DNA from: Verrucomicrobiaceae bacterium
GTDB lineage: Bacteria; Verrucomicrobiota; Verrucomicrobiia; Verrucomicrobiales; Akkermansiaceae
Assembly (NCBI GenBank): GCA_027484055.1
Contig: JAIXQH010000031.1
Coordinates: 1-61,001, forward strand
DNA length: 61,001 bases
Direction: 5' to 3'
The notes under the pieces were generated by a model that was not told the origin of the DNA, searched no databases, and worked only from the letters and a program-made list of their open reading frames with translations. Within the stretch, counting starts at the first letter, position 1. The number at the start of each line of letters is the position of its first letter. Position numbers and translations under genes: made by a program. Below, piece by piece: positions 1 to 8,977 of this stretch.

Positions 1-70
1 AGCGTTCTTGGTGCCAAGCGTTAGCTCGTCTCGTCAAGATTATGCCACCTCATGAGGACAATGTTGAACC

Positions 71-93
71 TATAAAGGGACAGTCCCTTTATA
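71..93. repeat. REP-like perfect palindrome upstream of the RAYT transposase
   Basis: An 11-bp arm is followed by a single central A and the exact reverse-complement arm; the core reads AAAGGGACAGTCCCTTT. It ends 45 bp before the RAYT start codon. RAYT (TnpA-REP) proteins are known to be flanked by, and to act on, short palindromes of this kind, so this is probably the cognate REP sequence. No second copy was found downstream of the gene. It could also form a hairpin in the leader RNA. Confidence 0.7.
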
Positions 94-137
94 TCTTTTT
101 CCCTTGCCATTCAGCACCCACTCGATAGCCTCTACCC

Positions 138-1262
138 ATGAGACAAGCGCGGTGGCTCGTTAGCCGACGGAATGGGGAGAGTAAGCCGGTCTTTTATCAT
201 GTGATTTCTCGCGTGGTGGAGCGGCGGCTTGCGTTTGGCGTGAGGGAAAAGGAAAAATTTAGGACGCTGATGCGCTTGCAGGAAAAATTCACTGGCTGTC
301 GAGTGGTCTCTTACTGCTTGATGTGCAATCACTTCCACATGCTGCTTGAGGTGCCGCCAATGCCGCTGATGCCACCGACGTCGCAGGGCGGCATCACAGA
401 TGAGGAACTCTTGAAACGCTTGTCGGCGCTTTACAACGAGGCGTTTGTCGCCGGAGTCGCCGCGGAATTGGCGGCCGCGAGGGCGGCGATTTACGCGACA
501 GAACATGGCTTGTAGCACGCCCTCGCAGCGATCCACCAGCGATTCACCTACCGGATGCACGATTTGGGCGAATTCATGAAGGGGCTGCTGCAACGCTTCA
601 CCCAATGGTTCAACTCCACGCAATCCCGGGTCGGGCGGTTGTGGGAGGATCGCTTCAAGAGCGTGATCGTAGAAAGTGGCGCAGCCGCGCGGACCATCGC
701 AGCCTATATTGACCTCAATCCGGTGCGAGCCGGGATGGTCGCGGACCCTGCGGACTACCGCTGGAGCAGCTACGGCGAGGCGGTTGGTGGCGGGGCGAAA
801 GGAAATGGAAAAACGGCTCGGCAGGGTCTAGTTCGCGCCTACTTCGCCGATCAGGGAGCAGGATTTGAGGTGCAAAAATGGCAAGAAGTATCGCGCCTTT
901 ATCGCCGCATCATGGGCATGGCACTCGGGCGGAAATCGGGACGAGCCGAGGAGGCAAAGTCAGGAAGATCGCCCACCCGCCGCCCCATCACGAAGAACAG
1001 CGCCGAACTACTGGCCAGCGAAAGCGGTGACAACGAAACGGTTCTCCCTGACCTTAAGGTTGCGGAAATGCTGCATTGCCGAGTGAGATACTTCACTGAC
1101 GGAGCCGTGATCGGGAGTCGGGATTTCGTCAATGAAGCCTTCACCGCAGCGCGGGCACGCTTCGGCCCCAAGCGCAAAGACGGAGCACGAAAGATAAAAG
1201 GAAACGCCAGCGCGGTGAAGGGAACCTTGTGGAGTATGAGAGACTTGCAGAAAGGTGTTTAG
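138..1262 (+). pseudogene. REP-associated tyrosine transposase (RAYT, IS200-like), interrupted by an in-frame TAG
   Basis: The first segment (138-515) starts MRQARW and carries YHVISRVVERR and the catalytic His-hydrophobic-His site CNHFHMLLEVP, typical of the Y1 transposase domain. The second segment (516-1262) is in the same frame and continues the family sequence: HQRFTYRMHDLGEFMKGLLQ, then QSRVGRLWEDRFKSV, YIDLNPVRAGMV and DYRWSSYGEAVGG. The only break is TAG at 513-515, with no frameshift. Joined, the protein is about 374 residues, a normal length for the longer members of the family. A nonsense mutation that inactivated the gene is the simplest reading. An internal ATG at 555 would give a C-terminal fragment lacking the HxH site. 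Readthrough is possible but nothing in the sequence demonstrates it. Confidence 0.85.
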
Positions 1263-1605
1263 AGTGTGAATAATATCTCCTTAGTTAAGGAAAAATCTTC
1301 ATCCGCTGACTGGATCACCTACGCTGCGGAAAATCATATCTTCGTCGCGCCACCTCCGAACGAGCTAGCCGCTTGAATCCAATCATGGAGGGAACGACTC
1401 GTGAGTTCGGGAATGCTCTCACCGTGGCCATTGACCGGCGCGGAACATCCTAAGAATATACCATCTTGCAGAAAGTCCCGTCCGATTCCGGTTCAAACAG
1501 CGATTTCTGATAATTGATTTTTAGCCCCACACGCGAAACGACTCGCCCACGAATCATGTCTGACTTCTTCACCACGGGGGTGAGCCCCTCGGGACTGCTG
1601 CTTTT
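1263..1605. other. Intergenic region without a recognisable gene
   Basis: About 340 bp between the broken RAYT gene and the 3' end of the U32 gene on the other strand. No ORF with family features, no tRNA and no long inverted repeat was seen. A short G/C stem (GGGGGTGAGCCCC) near 1576-1588 lies just past the U32 stop codon, but no T tract follows it on the minus strand, so a terminator call would be weak. Confidence 0.4.
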
Positions 1606-4062
1606 TTACAGCTCGGCCAGAGTTCCTTCGGTGACGCCGAGCTTTTCAAGGGCTTGGACTTGATCGAGTAGTTCAAAGGCATCCAATTTTCCACTGAGGA
1701 GATCTTGGTAGGCGGTGATGGTTTTCTTGGCGTCTTCGGCTTCGTCTAGCAGCTCTACGCGGAAGCGGGATAGACCAGCATTTCGCAAGTGTTGGAAATA
1801 GCGAGCACCCGTTTGCGCCTTGCCATTGAAGAGAGTATTCCGACATCCGACGTCTGCCTGGAGGCGATGGAGCTGGCCGACCCGATCGCGCAAATGGACG
1901 ACATGAGTTTCGCACGGGCGACCGCAGTCCTTGTAAGTGGTTCCGCTGCTGAGGAAGGTGCAGAACACGCAGTGCTCCATGTGAAACATCGGCATGTGCT
2001 GGTGAAGTGTGAGCTCGAACCACTCTGGCGGCGCGCAGTGGAGAAGCTCAAGCACTTGGCCGATGTTGAGGTCGTAGGACACGGTGAGGTAATCCAGCCC
2101 TGCATTTTCCATGAGTAGCTTGGCGCTGATGGGGTTGGCGACATTCAGCGAAAAGTCGCCCAATTTTTTCAAATCGCTCCGGTCTTTATAATACTGGAGT
2201 GCACCGAGGTTCCGCAGGAGCAGGCCGTGGGGCTCGGCTTTTTCGATGAGCTTGAGGTAGCCGTTTTCGCCGGGTTTCAGAATCCGAGGAGTTGCGAGGA
2301 AAATTTGTGCAGGTTGTCCGGCGACTTCAGCGACGGCCTGCTTGTAGCGGCGTGGGTCTTCGAAATCGCAGTAGAGAGTATCAACGCCGCATTCGAGTGC
2401 CGCAGCCACTTGATCAAGCGTGCGGCAAAGCACGGAAAGCTGTGGTCCCGCTGCGGTAACCGACGTCCGCTCTGGCAGCAGGTCGAGGTAGGTGGTGGTG
2501 ATGATTTTTGCGACAGGCTTCGTGGCGGTGGCGACTTCTAGCTGCTTCACGAAAGCGCGGCGGAGTTGGTTCAATGCGGAAACGGCGATGTGGCAACTTC
2601 CTTCGAGCTGACTGCTCAGAGAGGCGAGCTCGAACGAAGAATCCCCGAGACGACCGAGTTGGGCCGCAAGTTTTTCCGAATCCAATGGGTGTTTTTCTGC
2701 CTCCACCAAAAGCGCGGCCGAGTGCTCTGAAAAGGAGATGCCAGCGTGTACGGCGGAGATCGTGAGTGGCGAACCGGGCTTGCCAGTGACGGTGAGGTGG
2801 AGGGGCGATTTTTTCTCGGCGGGACGCGAGTTTTGCCAAAAGCGACGGAGCTCAGAATCCAATTTGGGGTCGGAAGTTTTATAGAGCGTTTGACCGGGTT
2901 TGATTCGGTCGAAATTGATGCCGCTGTAGGTTAGGTGAAAAATGAGGCGATCCCCTTCGATGACCCAGATGCGAGCGCCCTGCTCAAGATCGCGATTTTC
3001 CCCCGCGTCGAAAACGACACCGTCCCCTGCGGCAAATGGCACGCCGGTGAGCTTGCCAAGCTTCACCCAGCCTGGGCCACAGTCGATGATTTCGCCGAGG
3101 AGCGGGCCGCGTTTTTTACCGAATTTCCCGTGGGTCAGATAGGGGTGGTTCGTTCCAGAAAACCAGCCAGTGCTGAGGCCACGTGAGAAAGTCATTTCGA
3201 GCGCGTAGCGGTCGCTGGGGGTGATGGGCGATGGGGCGTCAGCCATGGCGGCGTCCAATGCTTTCCGATACACTCGGGTCACGGCGGAAACGTATTCTGG
3301 GGACTTAAGGCGGCCTTCGATTTTGAAGGATTTCACACCCGCGCGGACAAGTTCGGGCACCAGATCTACGGCAGCGAGGTCTTGCGGACTGAGTAAATAG
3401 CGCACGGCAGCGAAGTCGCGAGTGACACCGTCCACGACGATTTCGTAAGGCATTCGACAGGCTTGTGCGCACTCTCCACGGTTGGCGCTTCGCTGGCCTA
3501 GGGATTCACTGGTGAGGCACTGCCCTGAGTAAGCGACGCATAGCGCTCCGTGGACGAAGACCTCTAAGGGAGTCCTCGTTGGCGCGGAGGAAAATTTATG
3601 GATCTCTTTGATCGAGAGCTCGCGAGCGAGAACCGCGCGTTCGAGTGGGAAAAGCGATTCGATGAAGGCCAGGCCGTCAGGCGAGGTGAGGGTCATCTGG
3701 GTCGAGGCGTGCAGTTCCACATTCGGCGCGACTTCGCGGGCGAGTTTGGCAAGGCCGAGATCTTGGATAATCAGCGCGTCCACCCCAGCAGAGGCGATCC
3801 GGCAAAGTTGCTCTTCTGCAGCTTTCATCTCAGAGGTGAAAATCAGCGTGTTCATGGCGACGAAGCCTTTCACCCCGTGGCGGTGAAGGTAGTCCATGAG
3901 CTCAACGAGATCCGCCTCGATGAAGTTGTCCGCGCGGAGGCGGGCATTGAATTTCGGCAGCCCGAAGTAGATAGCGTCCGCGCCGGCGGCGACGGCTGCG
4001 CGTGCGCAATCCCAATTGCCTGCCGGGGCAAGGAGTTCAGGTGTCAGGTCGGGTGTGTTCAT
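1606..4062 (-). CDS. Peptidase U32 family protein (RlhA/YhbU-like, two-domain form)
   Basis: The N-terminus (MNTPDLTPELLAPAGNWD, then AGADAIYFG and FNARLRADNF) is the standard U32 TIM-barrel start. The family signature is also present: VFVHGALCVAYSGQCLTSE followed by NRGECAQACRMPY, with its cluster of cysteines. A second cysteine set, MEHCVFCTFLSSGT and CGRPCETH, lies in the C-terminal half, as in long members of about 820 residues that carry the DUF3656-type insert. E. coli RlhA of this family is needed for hydroxylation of 23S rRNA C2501, and others act in tRNA hydroxylation, so an RNA-modification role is more likely than proteolysis. The ATG at 4062 is preferred over the TTG at 4074 because it begins the conserved block. 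Divergent from the DUF1800 gene. Confidence 0.88.
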   Translation of the reverse strand: MNTPDLTPELLAPAGNWDCARAAVAAGADAIYFGLPKFNARLRADNFIEADLVELMDYLHRHGVKGFVAMNTLIFTSEMKAAEEQLCRIASAGVDALIIQDLGLAKLAREVAPNVELHASTQMTLTSPDGLAFIESLFPLERAVLARELSIKEIHKFSSAPTRTPLEVFVHGALCVAYSGQCLTSESLGQRSANRGECAQACRMPYEIVVDGVTRDFAAVRYLLSPQDLAAVDLVPELVRAGVKSFKIEGRLKSPEYVSAVTRVYRKALDAAMADAPSPITPSDRYALEMTFSRGLSTGWFSGTNHPYLTHGKFGKKRGPLLGEIIDCGPGWVKLGKLTGVPFAAGDGVVFDAGENRDLEQGARIWVIEGDRLIFHLTYSGINFDRIKPGQTLYKTSDPKLDSELRRFWQNSRPAEKKSPLHLTVTGKPGSPLTISAVHAGISFSEHSAALLVEAEKHPLDSEKLAAQLGRLGDSSFELASLSSQLEGSCHIAVSALNQLRRAFVKQLEVATATKPVAKIITTTYLDLLPERTSVTAAGPQLSVLCRTLDQVAAALECGVDTLYCDFEDPRRYKQAVAEVAGQPAQIFLATPRILKPGENGYLKLIEKAEPHGLLLRNLGALQYYKDRSDLKKLGDFSLNVANPISAKLLMENAGLDYLTVSYDLNIGQVLELLHCAPPEWFELTLHQHMPMFHMEHCVFCTFLSSGTTYKDCGRPCETHVVHLRDRVGQLHRLQADVGCRNTLFNGKAQTGARYFQHLRNAGLSRFRVELLDEAEDAKKTITAYQDLLSGKLDAFELLDQVQALEKLGVTEGTLAEL

Positions 4063-4148
4063 GGCGAGAAGCAATCATGGAAGTAGATTGAAAAACAGCT
4101 ACGATTTAAAATCATGCAACTTCCATAAATCCACGGGGTTTCCCCATC

Positions 4149-5669
4149 ATGCTCCAACCAGCAGATAACCCATGGACCCTCTTCGAAGCGGCGCACCTTC
4201 TGAACCGTGCAGGTTTCGGCGGCAGCCCTTCTGAAATCAAAGCTTTCCACGCGCTGGGCCGGTCTCAGGCGGTGGACAGCTTGATCCAGCCCAAGGAGCC
4301 ACTCGACGCTTTTCCGCTTCCCGCTTGGTGTTCGGACGAAGCCGCCATCGCCGCGACGCGGGCGCGGTTTGAAGAATACCGCATGACCAAGAAGGAGAAG
4401 AAGAATGCCTCCCCTGAGCAAATAGCCGCCATGCGGCAGGAAATGGTGAAGAAGTTCCAAAAAGAAAGTCGCCAGCAAGCGCTCGATGCCCAGGCATGGT
4501 GGTTCCGTCGGATGGTGAAATCTGAAGCACCCCTACGCGAAAAAATGACGCTTTTCTGGCACGATCATTTCGCCACCTCCGTGCAGAAGGTGAAATTCCC
4601 AATCTTGTTAGTGAAGCAGAATTCCCTCTTCCGCGAGAGCGCCTTGGGTAGCTTTGAGAAGCTGACTCAAGCGATGTTGATGGACCCAGCGATGCTCATC
4701 TACTTGGACAGTCAGAGTTCAAAAAAAGACCACCCCAACGAAAATTTCGCTCGTGAAGTGATGGAACTCTTCACCCTAGGCGAGGGTAACTACACCGAGC
4801 AGGACATCCACGAGGCTGCACGTGCCTTCACCGGTTACTCGATCAATCGCGGCAATGGCACCTCATGGCACAACAAGCGAGAATGGGATGCCACCCCCAA
4901 AACAATCTTCGGCCAGACAGGACCCTATAATGGCCAGGACGTCATCAAGCTGATCTTTGAGAAAAAAGAAGCCTCGCGCTTCATGGTCAGCAAGCTCTGG
5001 GAATTCTTCGTTTACGAAAAACCCAGCGCCACCCTGCTCGACACACTCAGCAGCTCTTTTCAAGCGGCCAACTACGAAGTCGGGCCACTGCTGCGGGACA
5101 TGTTCCTTTCCAAAGAATTTTACTCGCAAGCCGCCGTCCGCACACAGATCAAGTGCCCGGTGCAGTATATTGTCACCTTGCTCAAACAGCTGGAAATCAC
5201 CCAGCCACCTGTAGGCTTCCCCATCACTGCGCAGCTCCAACTCGGCCAAGTCCTGTTCATGCCGCCAAACGTCGCTGGCTGGGACTGGGGGCATGCGTGG
5301 ATCAATACCAACACGCTTCTCACCCGTTATAACCTCGCAGGATTCCTCGTGAAAGGCGCGGCTAAGTCAGGGAATATCATTCCCGACGAGAAAATGAAAA
5401 TCCCCAAAATGGGTGCCGTCCCCCGCGACATGGGCGCATCTTGGAAGGGGCCAGATTTTGAAACCATCGCGCCACGCACCCTACGCGATAAGCCCGCAGA
5501 CTTGGTCGATACCTTGATTTTCCGGTTTTTCCAAAGCCCCTTACCCGATAAGGCGCGTAGCTCATTCATCGCCTACGCCACTTCCAAACAAGGTGCCATC
5601 TTAACGAATCAGGAGACCGCCGAACTCTGCCACCTCATCCTCAGCACCCCATACTATCAACTCACATGA
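4149..5669 (+). CDS. DUF1800 family protein
   Basis: 506 residues. It shows the DUF1800 hallmarks: an N-terminal LLNRAGFGGSPSEI, the central KMTLFWHDHFATS, then ENFAREVMELFTLGEG.YTEQDI with EAARAFTGYSIN, and PPNVAGWDWGHAWINTNTLL near the C-terminus. The family is widespread in Planctomycetota, Verrucomicrobiota and Proteobacteria, and its biochemical role is unknown. It is almost always encoded next to a DUF1501 protein. Here the stop overlaps the DUF1501 start (ATGA at 5666), so the two are translationally coupled. No clear signal peptide is visible, so export may depend on its Tat-exported partner; this is inference. Confidence 0.9.
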   Translation: MLQPADNPWTLFEAAHLLNRAGFGGSPSEIKAFHALGRSQAVDSLIQPKEPLDAFPLPAWCSDEAAIAATRARFEEYRMTKKEKKNASPEQIAAMRQEMVKKFQKESRQQALDAQAWWFRRMVKSEAPLREKMTLFWHDHFATSVQKVKFPILLVKQNSLFRESALGSFEKLTQAMLMDPAMLIYLDSQSSKKDHPNENFAREVMELFTLGEGNYTEQDIHEAARAFTGYSINRGNGTSWHNKREWDATPKTIFGQTGPYNGQDVIKLIFEKKEASRFMVSKLWEFFVYEKPSATLLDTLSSSFQAANYEVGPLLRDMFLSKEFYSQAAVRTQIKCPVQYIVTLLKQLEITQPPVGFPITAQLQLGQVLFMPPNVAGWDWGHAWINTNTLLTRYNLAGFLVKGAAKSGNIIPDEKMKIPKMGAVPRDMGASWKGPDFETIAPRTLRDKPADLVDTLIFRFFQSPLPDKARSSFIAYATSKQGAILTNQETAELCHLILSTPYYQLT

Positions 5670-6994
5670 AAACCCGTCGTGATTTCCTCCGTTCCACCGT
5701 ACTAGGAGCCTCAGCGGCATGGACCGTGCCCATGTTCATTGAGCGCACCTTCGGCCAGCTCCACGAAGGTGCCCGCGACATCGCCGTGCAGCCGAGGACT
5801 GGCAAGGACGACACTATCCTCGTCGTGCTTCAGCTGGCCGGTGGAAATGACGGGCTCAACACCCTCGTCCCTTATGCGGACGATACCTACTACAAATCTC
5901 GTCCCAAGATTGCCAAAAAGGAAAAGGAGATCATCAAACTCAGCGACCACGTCGGGCTGAACAACGCCCTGCCCTTCCTTGGCTCACTGTTCAAAGAAGG
6001 CGACCTAGGAATCGTGCAAGGGGTGGGATACCCGAATCCTAACCGCTCCCACTTCGTCTCCACCTCGATTTGGGAAACGGCAGATACCACCAACCACTCG
6101 CCCACCGGCTGGCTCGGGCGCTACTTTGACAACGCCTGCCCAGGGGCAGATCCTACGGTGGGGATGAGCTTCAACAAGACGCAGCCCGAGTCCTTCGGCG
6201 CATTGAAAAACCCCGGCGTCTGCTTGAACTCACCCGAGCTCTACCGCTGGATTCACAGTGGCGGCGAGACCGACCAAGCAGAAAAATTCTTCGCCGATCT
6301 GAACCAACCCAGTAGTAACTTACCCGATCACGACGAGGATGACAGCCCAAGCGATGGCGGCTCCATCGCCATGGCTGCGGGTGGTAAAGTTGGCGGCATC
6401 CAGGGAGAAAGCAGTCTAGATTTCCTCGAACGCGTCGCCCTGGACGCGCAAGTGAGCTCCAAGACCATCCTCGAACTCGCGGCCAAGCACCGCACCACGG
6501 TGGCCTACGACGGCACGCCGTTGGCGAGAAATCTGAACCTTGTGGCGCGTATGATCGCGGGCGGCATGCCCACCCGAGTTTACTACGTCAGCCACGGCGG
6601 CTTCGACACGCACAACCAACAGCTCAACTCCCACGAGCGGCTGCTAGGCCAGCTCGACGGCGCGCTGAAGTCCTTTTTAGCCGATCTCAAGCAACAGGGA
6701 AATGACAAGCGCGTGGTGCTCATGACCTTCTCCGAGTTCGGCAGGCGCGTTTCAGAAAATGCCAGTGCTGGCACCGACCATGGAAAAGCGTCATGCCTCT
6801 TCCTCGCCGGAGCTGGGGTAAAAGGCGGCCTGCTAGGGACGCATCCAAGTCTCACAGACCTCTCGGAAGGAGACATCAAGCACACAGTCGATTTCCGAAG
6901 TGTGTATGGCACTCTGCTGGCAGATTGGCTCAAAGCCCCGGATGTAAAACCCATCCTCGGTGCTGTCTATCCGAAGATGGATTTCATCGGCTGA
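5666..6994 (+). CDS. DUF1501 family Tat-exported protein
   Basis: The N-terminus MKTRRDFLRSTVLGASAAW is a twin-arginine signal (RRDFL followed by a hydrophobic stretch). The body has DUF1501/sulfatase-like fold motifs: VVLQLAGGNDGLNTLVPYAD, the YPNPNRSHFVSTSIWE block, VYYVSHGGFDTHNQQ, and VLMTFSEFGRRVSENASAGTDHGKA near the end. The aspartates and histidines resemble the metal-binding layout of alkaline phosphatase-like enzymes, but no substrate is established. Residues around 215-235 are an acidic low-complexity insertion. It forms a coupled pair with the DUF1800 gene. Its stop codon lies inside a palindrome shared with the convergent speA stop. Confidence 0.9.
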   Translation: MKTRRDFLRSTVLGASAAWTVPMFIERTFGQLHEGARDIAVQPRTGKDDTILVVLQLAGGNDGLNTLVPYADDTYYKSRPKIAKKEKEIIKLSDHVGLNNALPFLGSLFKEGDLGIVQGVGYPNPNRSHFVSTSIWETADTTNHSPTGWLGRYFDNACPGADPTVGMSFNKTQPESFGALKNPGVCLNSPELYRWIHSGGETDQAEKFFADLNQPSSNLPDHDEDDSPSDGGSIAMAAGGKVGGIQGESSLDFLERVALDAQVSSKTILELAAKHRTTVAYDGTPLARNLNLVARMIAGGMPTRVYYVSHGGFDTHNQQLNSHERLLGQLDGALKSFLADLKQQGNDKRVVLMTFSEFGRRVSENASAGTDHGKASCLFLAGAGVKGGLLGTHPSLTDLSEGDIKHTVDFRSVYGTLLADWLKAPDVKPILGAVYPKMDFIG

Positions 6995-7005
6995 GTGCAC
7001 TCAGC
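6990..7005. repeat. 16-bp perfect palindrome spanning both convergent stop codons
   Basis: GCTGAGTGCACTCAGC is its own reverse complement. The TGA of the DUF1501 gene (6992-6994) and the TGA of speA (7001-7003, minus strand) sit symmetrically inside it. With no loop and no T tract it is not a classical intrinsic terminator, but it is the only structure between the two convergent genes. Confidence 0.6.
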
Positions 7006-8953
7006 TTTCGAAATAGGTATATCCGGCGAGGCCCTCGCGGAAGAGGTCGAGGATTTCTCGGCGCTCTTTCGGGGAAATCCGTCCTTCGGTCACGGCTTTT
7101 TCCGCGAAGGTACGGAAGCGGCTGACGAGCTCCTTGGGGTCGAATTCGACATAAGTGAGAACGTCTGCCACGGTGTCGCCTTCGACCTCATGGGTGTAGA
7201 CGGGCTTACCTTTTTCAAGATGGACGCCGACGACATTCGTATCTCCCAACAGATTGTGCAGGTCGCCGAGCGTTTCCTGATAGGCACCCACAAGGAATAC
7301 GGCGAGGTAGTACGGCTCACCCTGCTTGAAGTCGTGGAGTGGCAGAATTTTCGCCACATCTTCCTTGTCGATGAAGCGGTCGATCTTCCCGTCGCAATCA
7401 CAGGTGATGTCTGCAAGCACGGCGCGGTGGCGTGGCTTCTCGTCGAGCCGGTGGATGGGCATGACGGGAAACACCTGGTCGATGGCCCATGAGTCGGGGA
7501 GGGACTGGAAGAGGGAGAAATTCCCGTAGTAGAAATCGACCAAAGTGGACGAGAGCTCGCGGAGATCTTCCGGGATGTCGTCCAGCTCTGCGATGAGATT
7601 GGAAATCCGGGTGAGGATGTGCCAGAACCACGCTTCTGCGAGGCCGCGCTCGCGGAGGGTAGCGGCACCGTAGAAGAACTGCGCGCGCATTTGGTCGCGG
7701 TAGTACTGCGCATCGTTGAAGCACTCTTGGAGGTTTTTTTTGTGAATCACCTTGTTCACCTCGATGATGTTCATGAGGTTTTGCGGCGCATTTTCCGGGA
7801 TCGGCGGGGCCTCCTCGCTGGTTTGTGCGCTGGTAACGTCGAGAATATTGAACACCAGCACCGAGTAGTAAGCGACCACAGCGCGGCCTGACTCGGAGAT
7901 GAGATTTGGGTGGGAGACACCGGCTTTATCACAAATTTGTGAAATCACCTCGACGATATCGGTGCAGTATTCGGCGACTGAGTAATTGCAAGACGAGTGG
8001 AAGTTCGTGTGTGAGCCGTCGTAATCGACTGCCATGCCGCCGCCGATGTCGAGCACGCCCATGGGTGCGCCTTCTTTGACAAGGTCACAGTACATCCGTA
8101 CAGCCTCTGTGGCCCCTTCGCGGATCGCGGCGATGTTAGGAATCTGTGAACCTTGGTGGTAGTGGAGCATTTTCAGGCAGCCGAGGTAACCAGCATCTTT
8201 GAGTTGATCCACGACGGCGATGACTTGCGCGGCATTGAGGCCGAAGACGGACTTGTCCCCTGCGCTGTCTTGCCAGTGGCCGGAGCCCTTGGTGGAGAGG
8301 CGGACGCGGACCCCCAGATTCGGCAGGACGCCGATTTTGCGTGAGCGCTCGAGGATGAGGTCGAGCTCGCTGGGCATTTCCAAGACGAGCATCACGCGGA
8401 GGCCCATTTTCTGGGCGTGGAGGGCCAGATCGATGAATTCTTCGTCCTTGTAGCCATTGCAGACGAGGTAGGCCTCGGGATCATGCATGTGGGCGAGTGC
8501 GGCGATGAGCTCGGGCTTGGAGCCGGCTTCTAGGCCGTAATGATATTTTTTCCCGAACTCGGCGATTTCTTCGATGACTTGGCGCTGCTGGTTGACCTTG
8601 ATGGGGTAAACGCCGCGGTAGTCGCCACGGTATTTGGAGTCCTTGATCGCCTTGTTGAAGGAATCGTTAATCTGGGCGATCCGCGAGTGAAGTAGGTCGC
8701 GGAACCGGAGCAGAACCGGGAGGTGGGTGCCGCGGTCGCGGAGTCCGTCGATGACGTCGTAGAGGGAAACTTCCGCTTGGGCTTCATCATCTTCAAGACG
8801 GACGGTGACGTGGCCCTTTTTATCGACACCAAAAAACCCACTGCCCCAAGTGTCGACGCCATAAAGCTCGGAAGATTTTTCGGTAGACCAAGTTTCAGGC
8901 TTGCGCTTGGTCGTCTTAGCGCTGGGTGCGGTGGCGGTGGCTGGAGGAATCAT
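7001..8953 (-). CDS. speA: Biosynthetic arginine decarboxylase
   Basis: 650 residues, the usual length of the SpeA family (about 630-660). It converts arginine to agmatine with pyridoxal phosphate, the first step of the agmatine route to putrescine. Visible motifs are YGVDTWGSGFFGV near the N-terminus, the PLP-lysine segment YRGVYPIKVNQQRQVIEEI, the glycine-rich GVLDIGGGMAVDYDGS, and ISESGRAVVAYYSVLVF. The C-terminus ends RREILDLFREGLAGYTYFES, as in the family. The gene starts 24 bp after the stop of the large TPR gene on the same strand, so it may be the last gene of the ExbB/ExbD operon. Confidence 0.95.
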   Translation of the reverse strand: MIPPATATAPSAKTTKRKPETWSTEKSSELYGVDTWGSGFFGVDKKGHVTVRLEDDEAQAEVSLYDVIDGLRDRGTHLPVLLRFRDLLHSRIAQINDSFNKAIKDSKYRGDYRGVYPIKVNQQRQVIEEIAEFGKKYHYGLEAGSKPELIAALAHMHDPEAYLVCNGYKDEEFIDLALHAQKMGLRVMLVLEMPSELDLILERSRKIGVLPNLGVRVRLSTKGSGHWQDSAGDKSVFGLNAAQVIAVVDQLKDAGYLGCLKMLHYHQGSQIPNIAAIREGATEAVRMYCDLVKEGAPMGVLDIGGGMAVDYDGSHTNFHSSCNYSVAEYCTDIVEVISQICDKAGVSHPNLISESGRAVVAYYSVLVFNILDVTSAQTSEEAPPIPENAPQNLMNIIEVNKVIHKKNLQECFNDAQYYRDQMRAQFFYGAATLRERGLAEAWFWHILTRISNLIAELDDIPEDLRELSSTLVDFYYGNFSLFQSLPDSWAIDQVFPVMPIHRLDEKPRHRAVLADITCDCDGKIDRFIDKEDVAKILPLHDFKQGEPYYLAVFLVGAYQETLGDLHNLLGDTNVVGVHLEKGKPVYTHEVEGDTVADVLTYVEFDPKELVSRFRTFAEKAVTEGRISPKERREILDLFREGLAGYTYFES

Positions 8954-8977
8954 GAACTGAGATGAGGCTGAGGGAGA

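Noticed and set aside
513..515. TAG as a selenocysteine- or pyrrolysine-type recoding signal
   Set aside because: TAG is not a selenocysteine codon, no recoding structure is visible, and the family has no special residue at this position. Nonsense mutation is simpler.
1480..1520. GGTTCAAAC resembling a tRNA T-loop
   Set aside because: No acceptor stem, D-arm or anticodon arm can be drawn around it.
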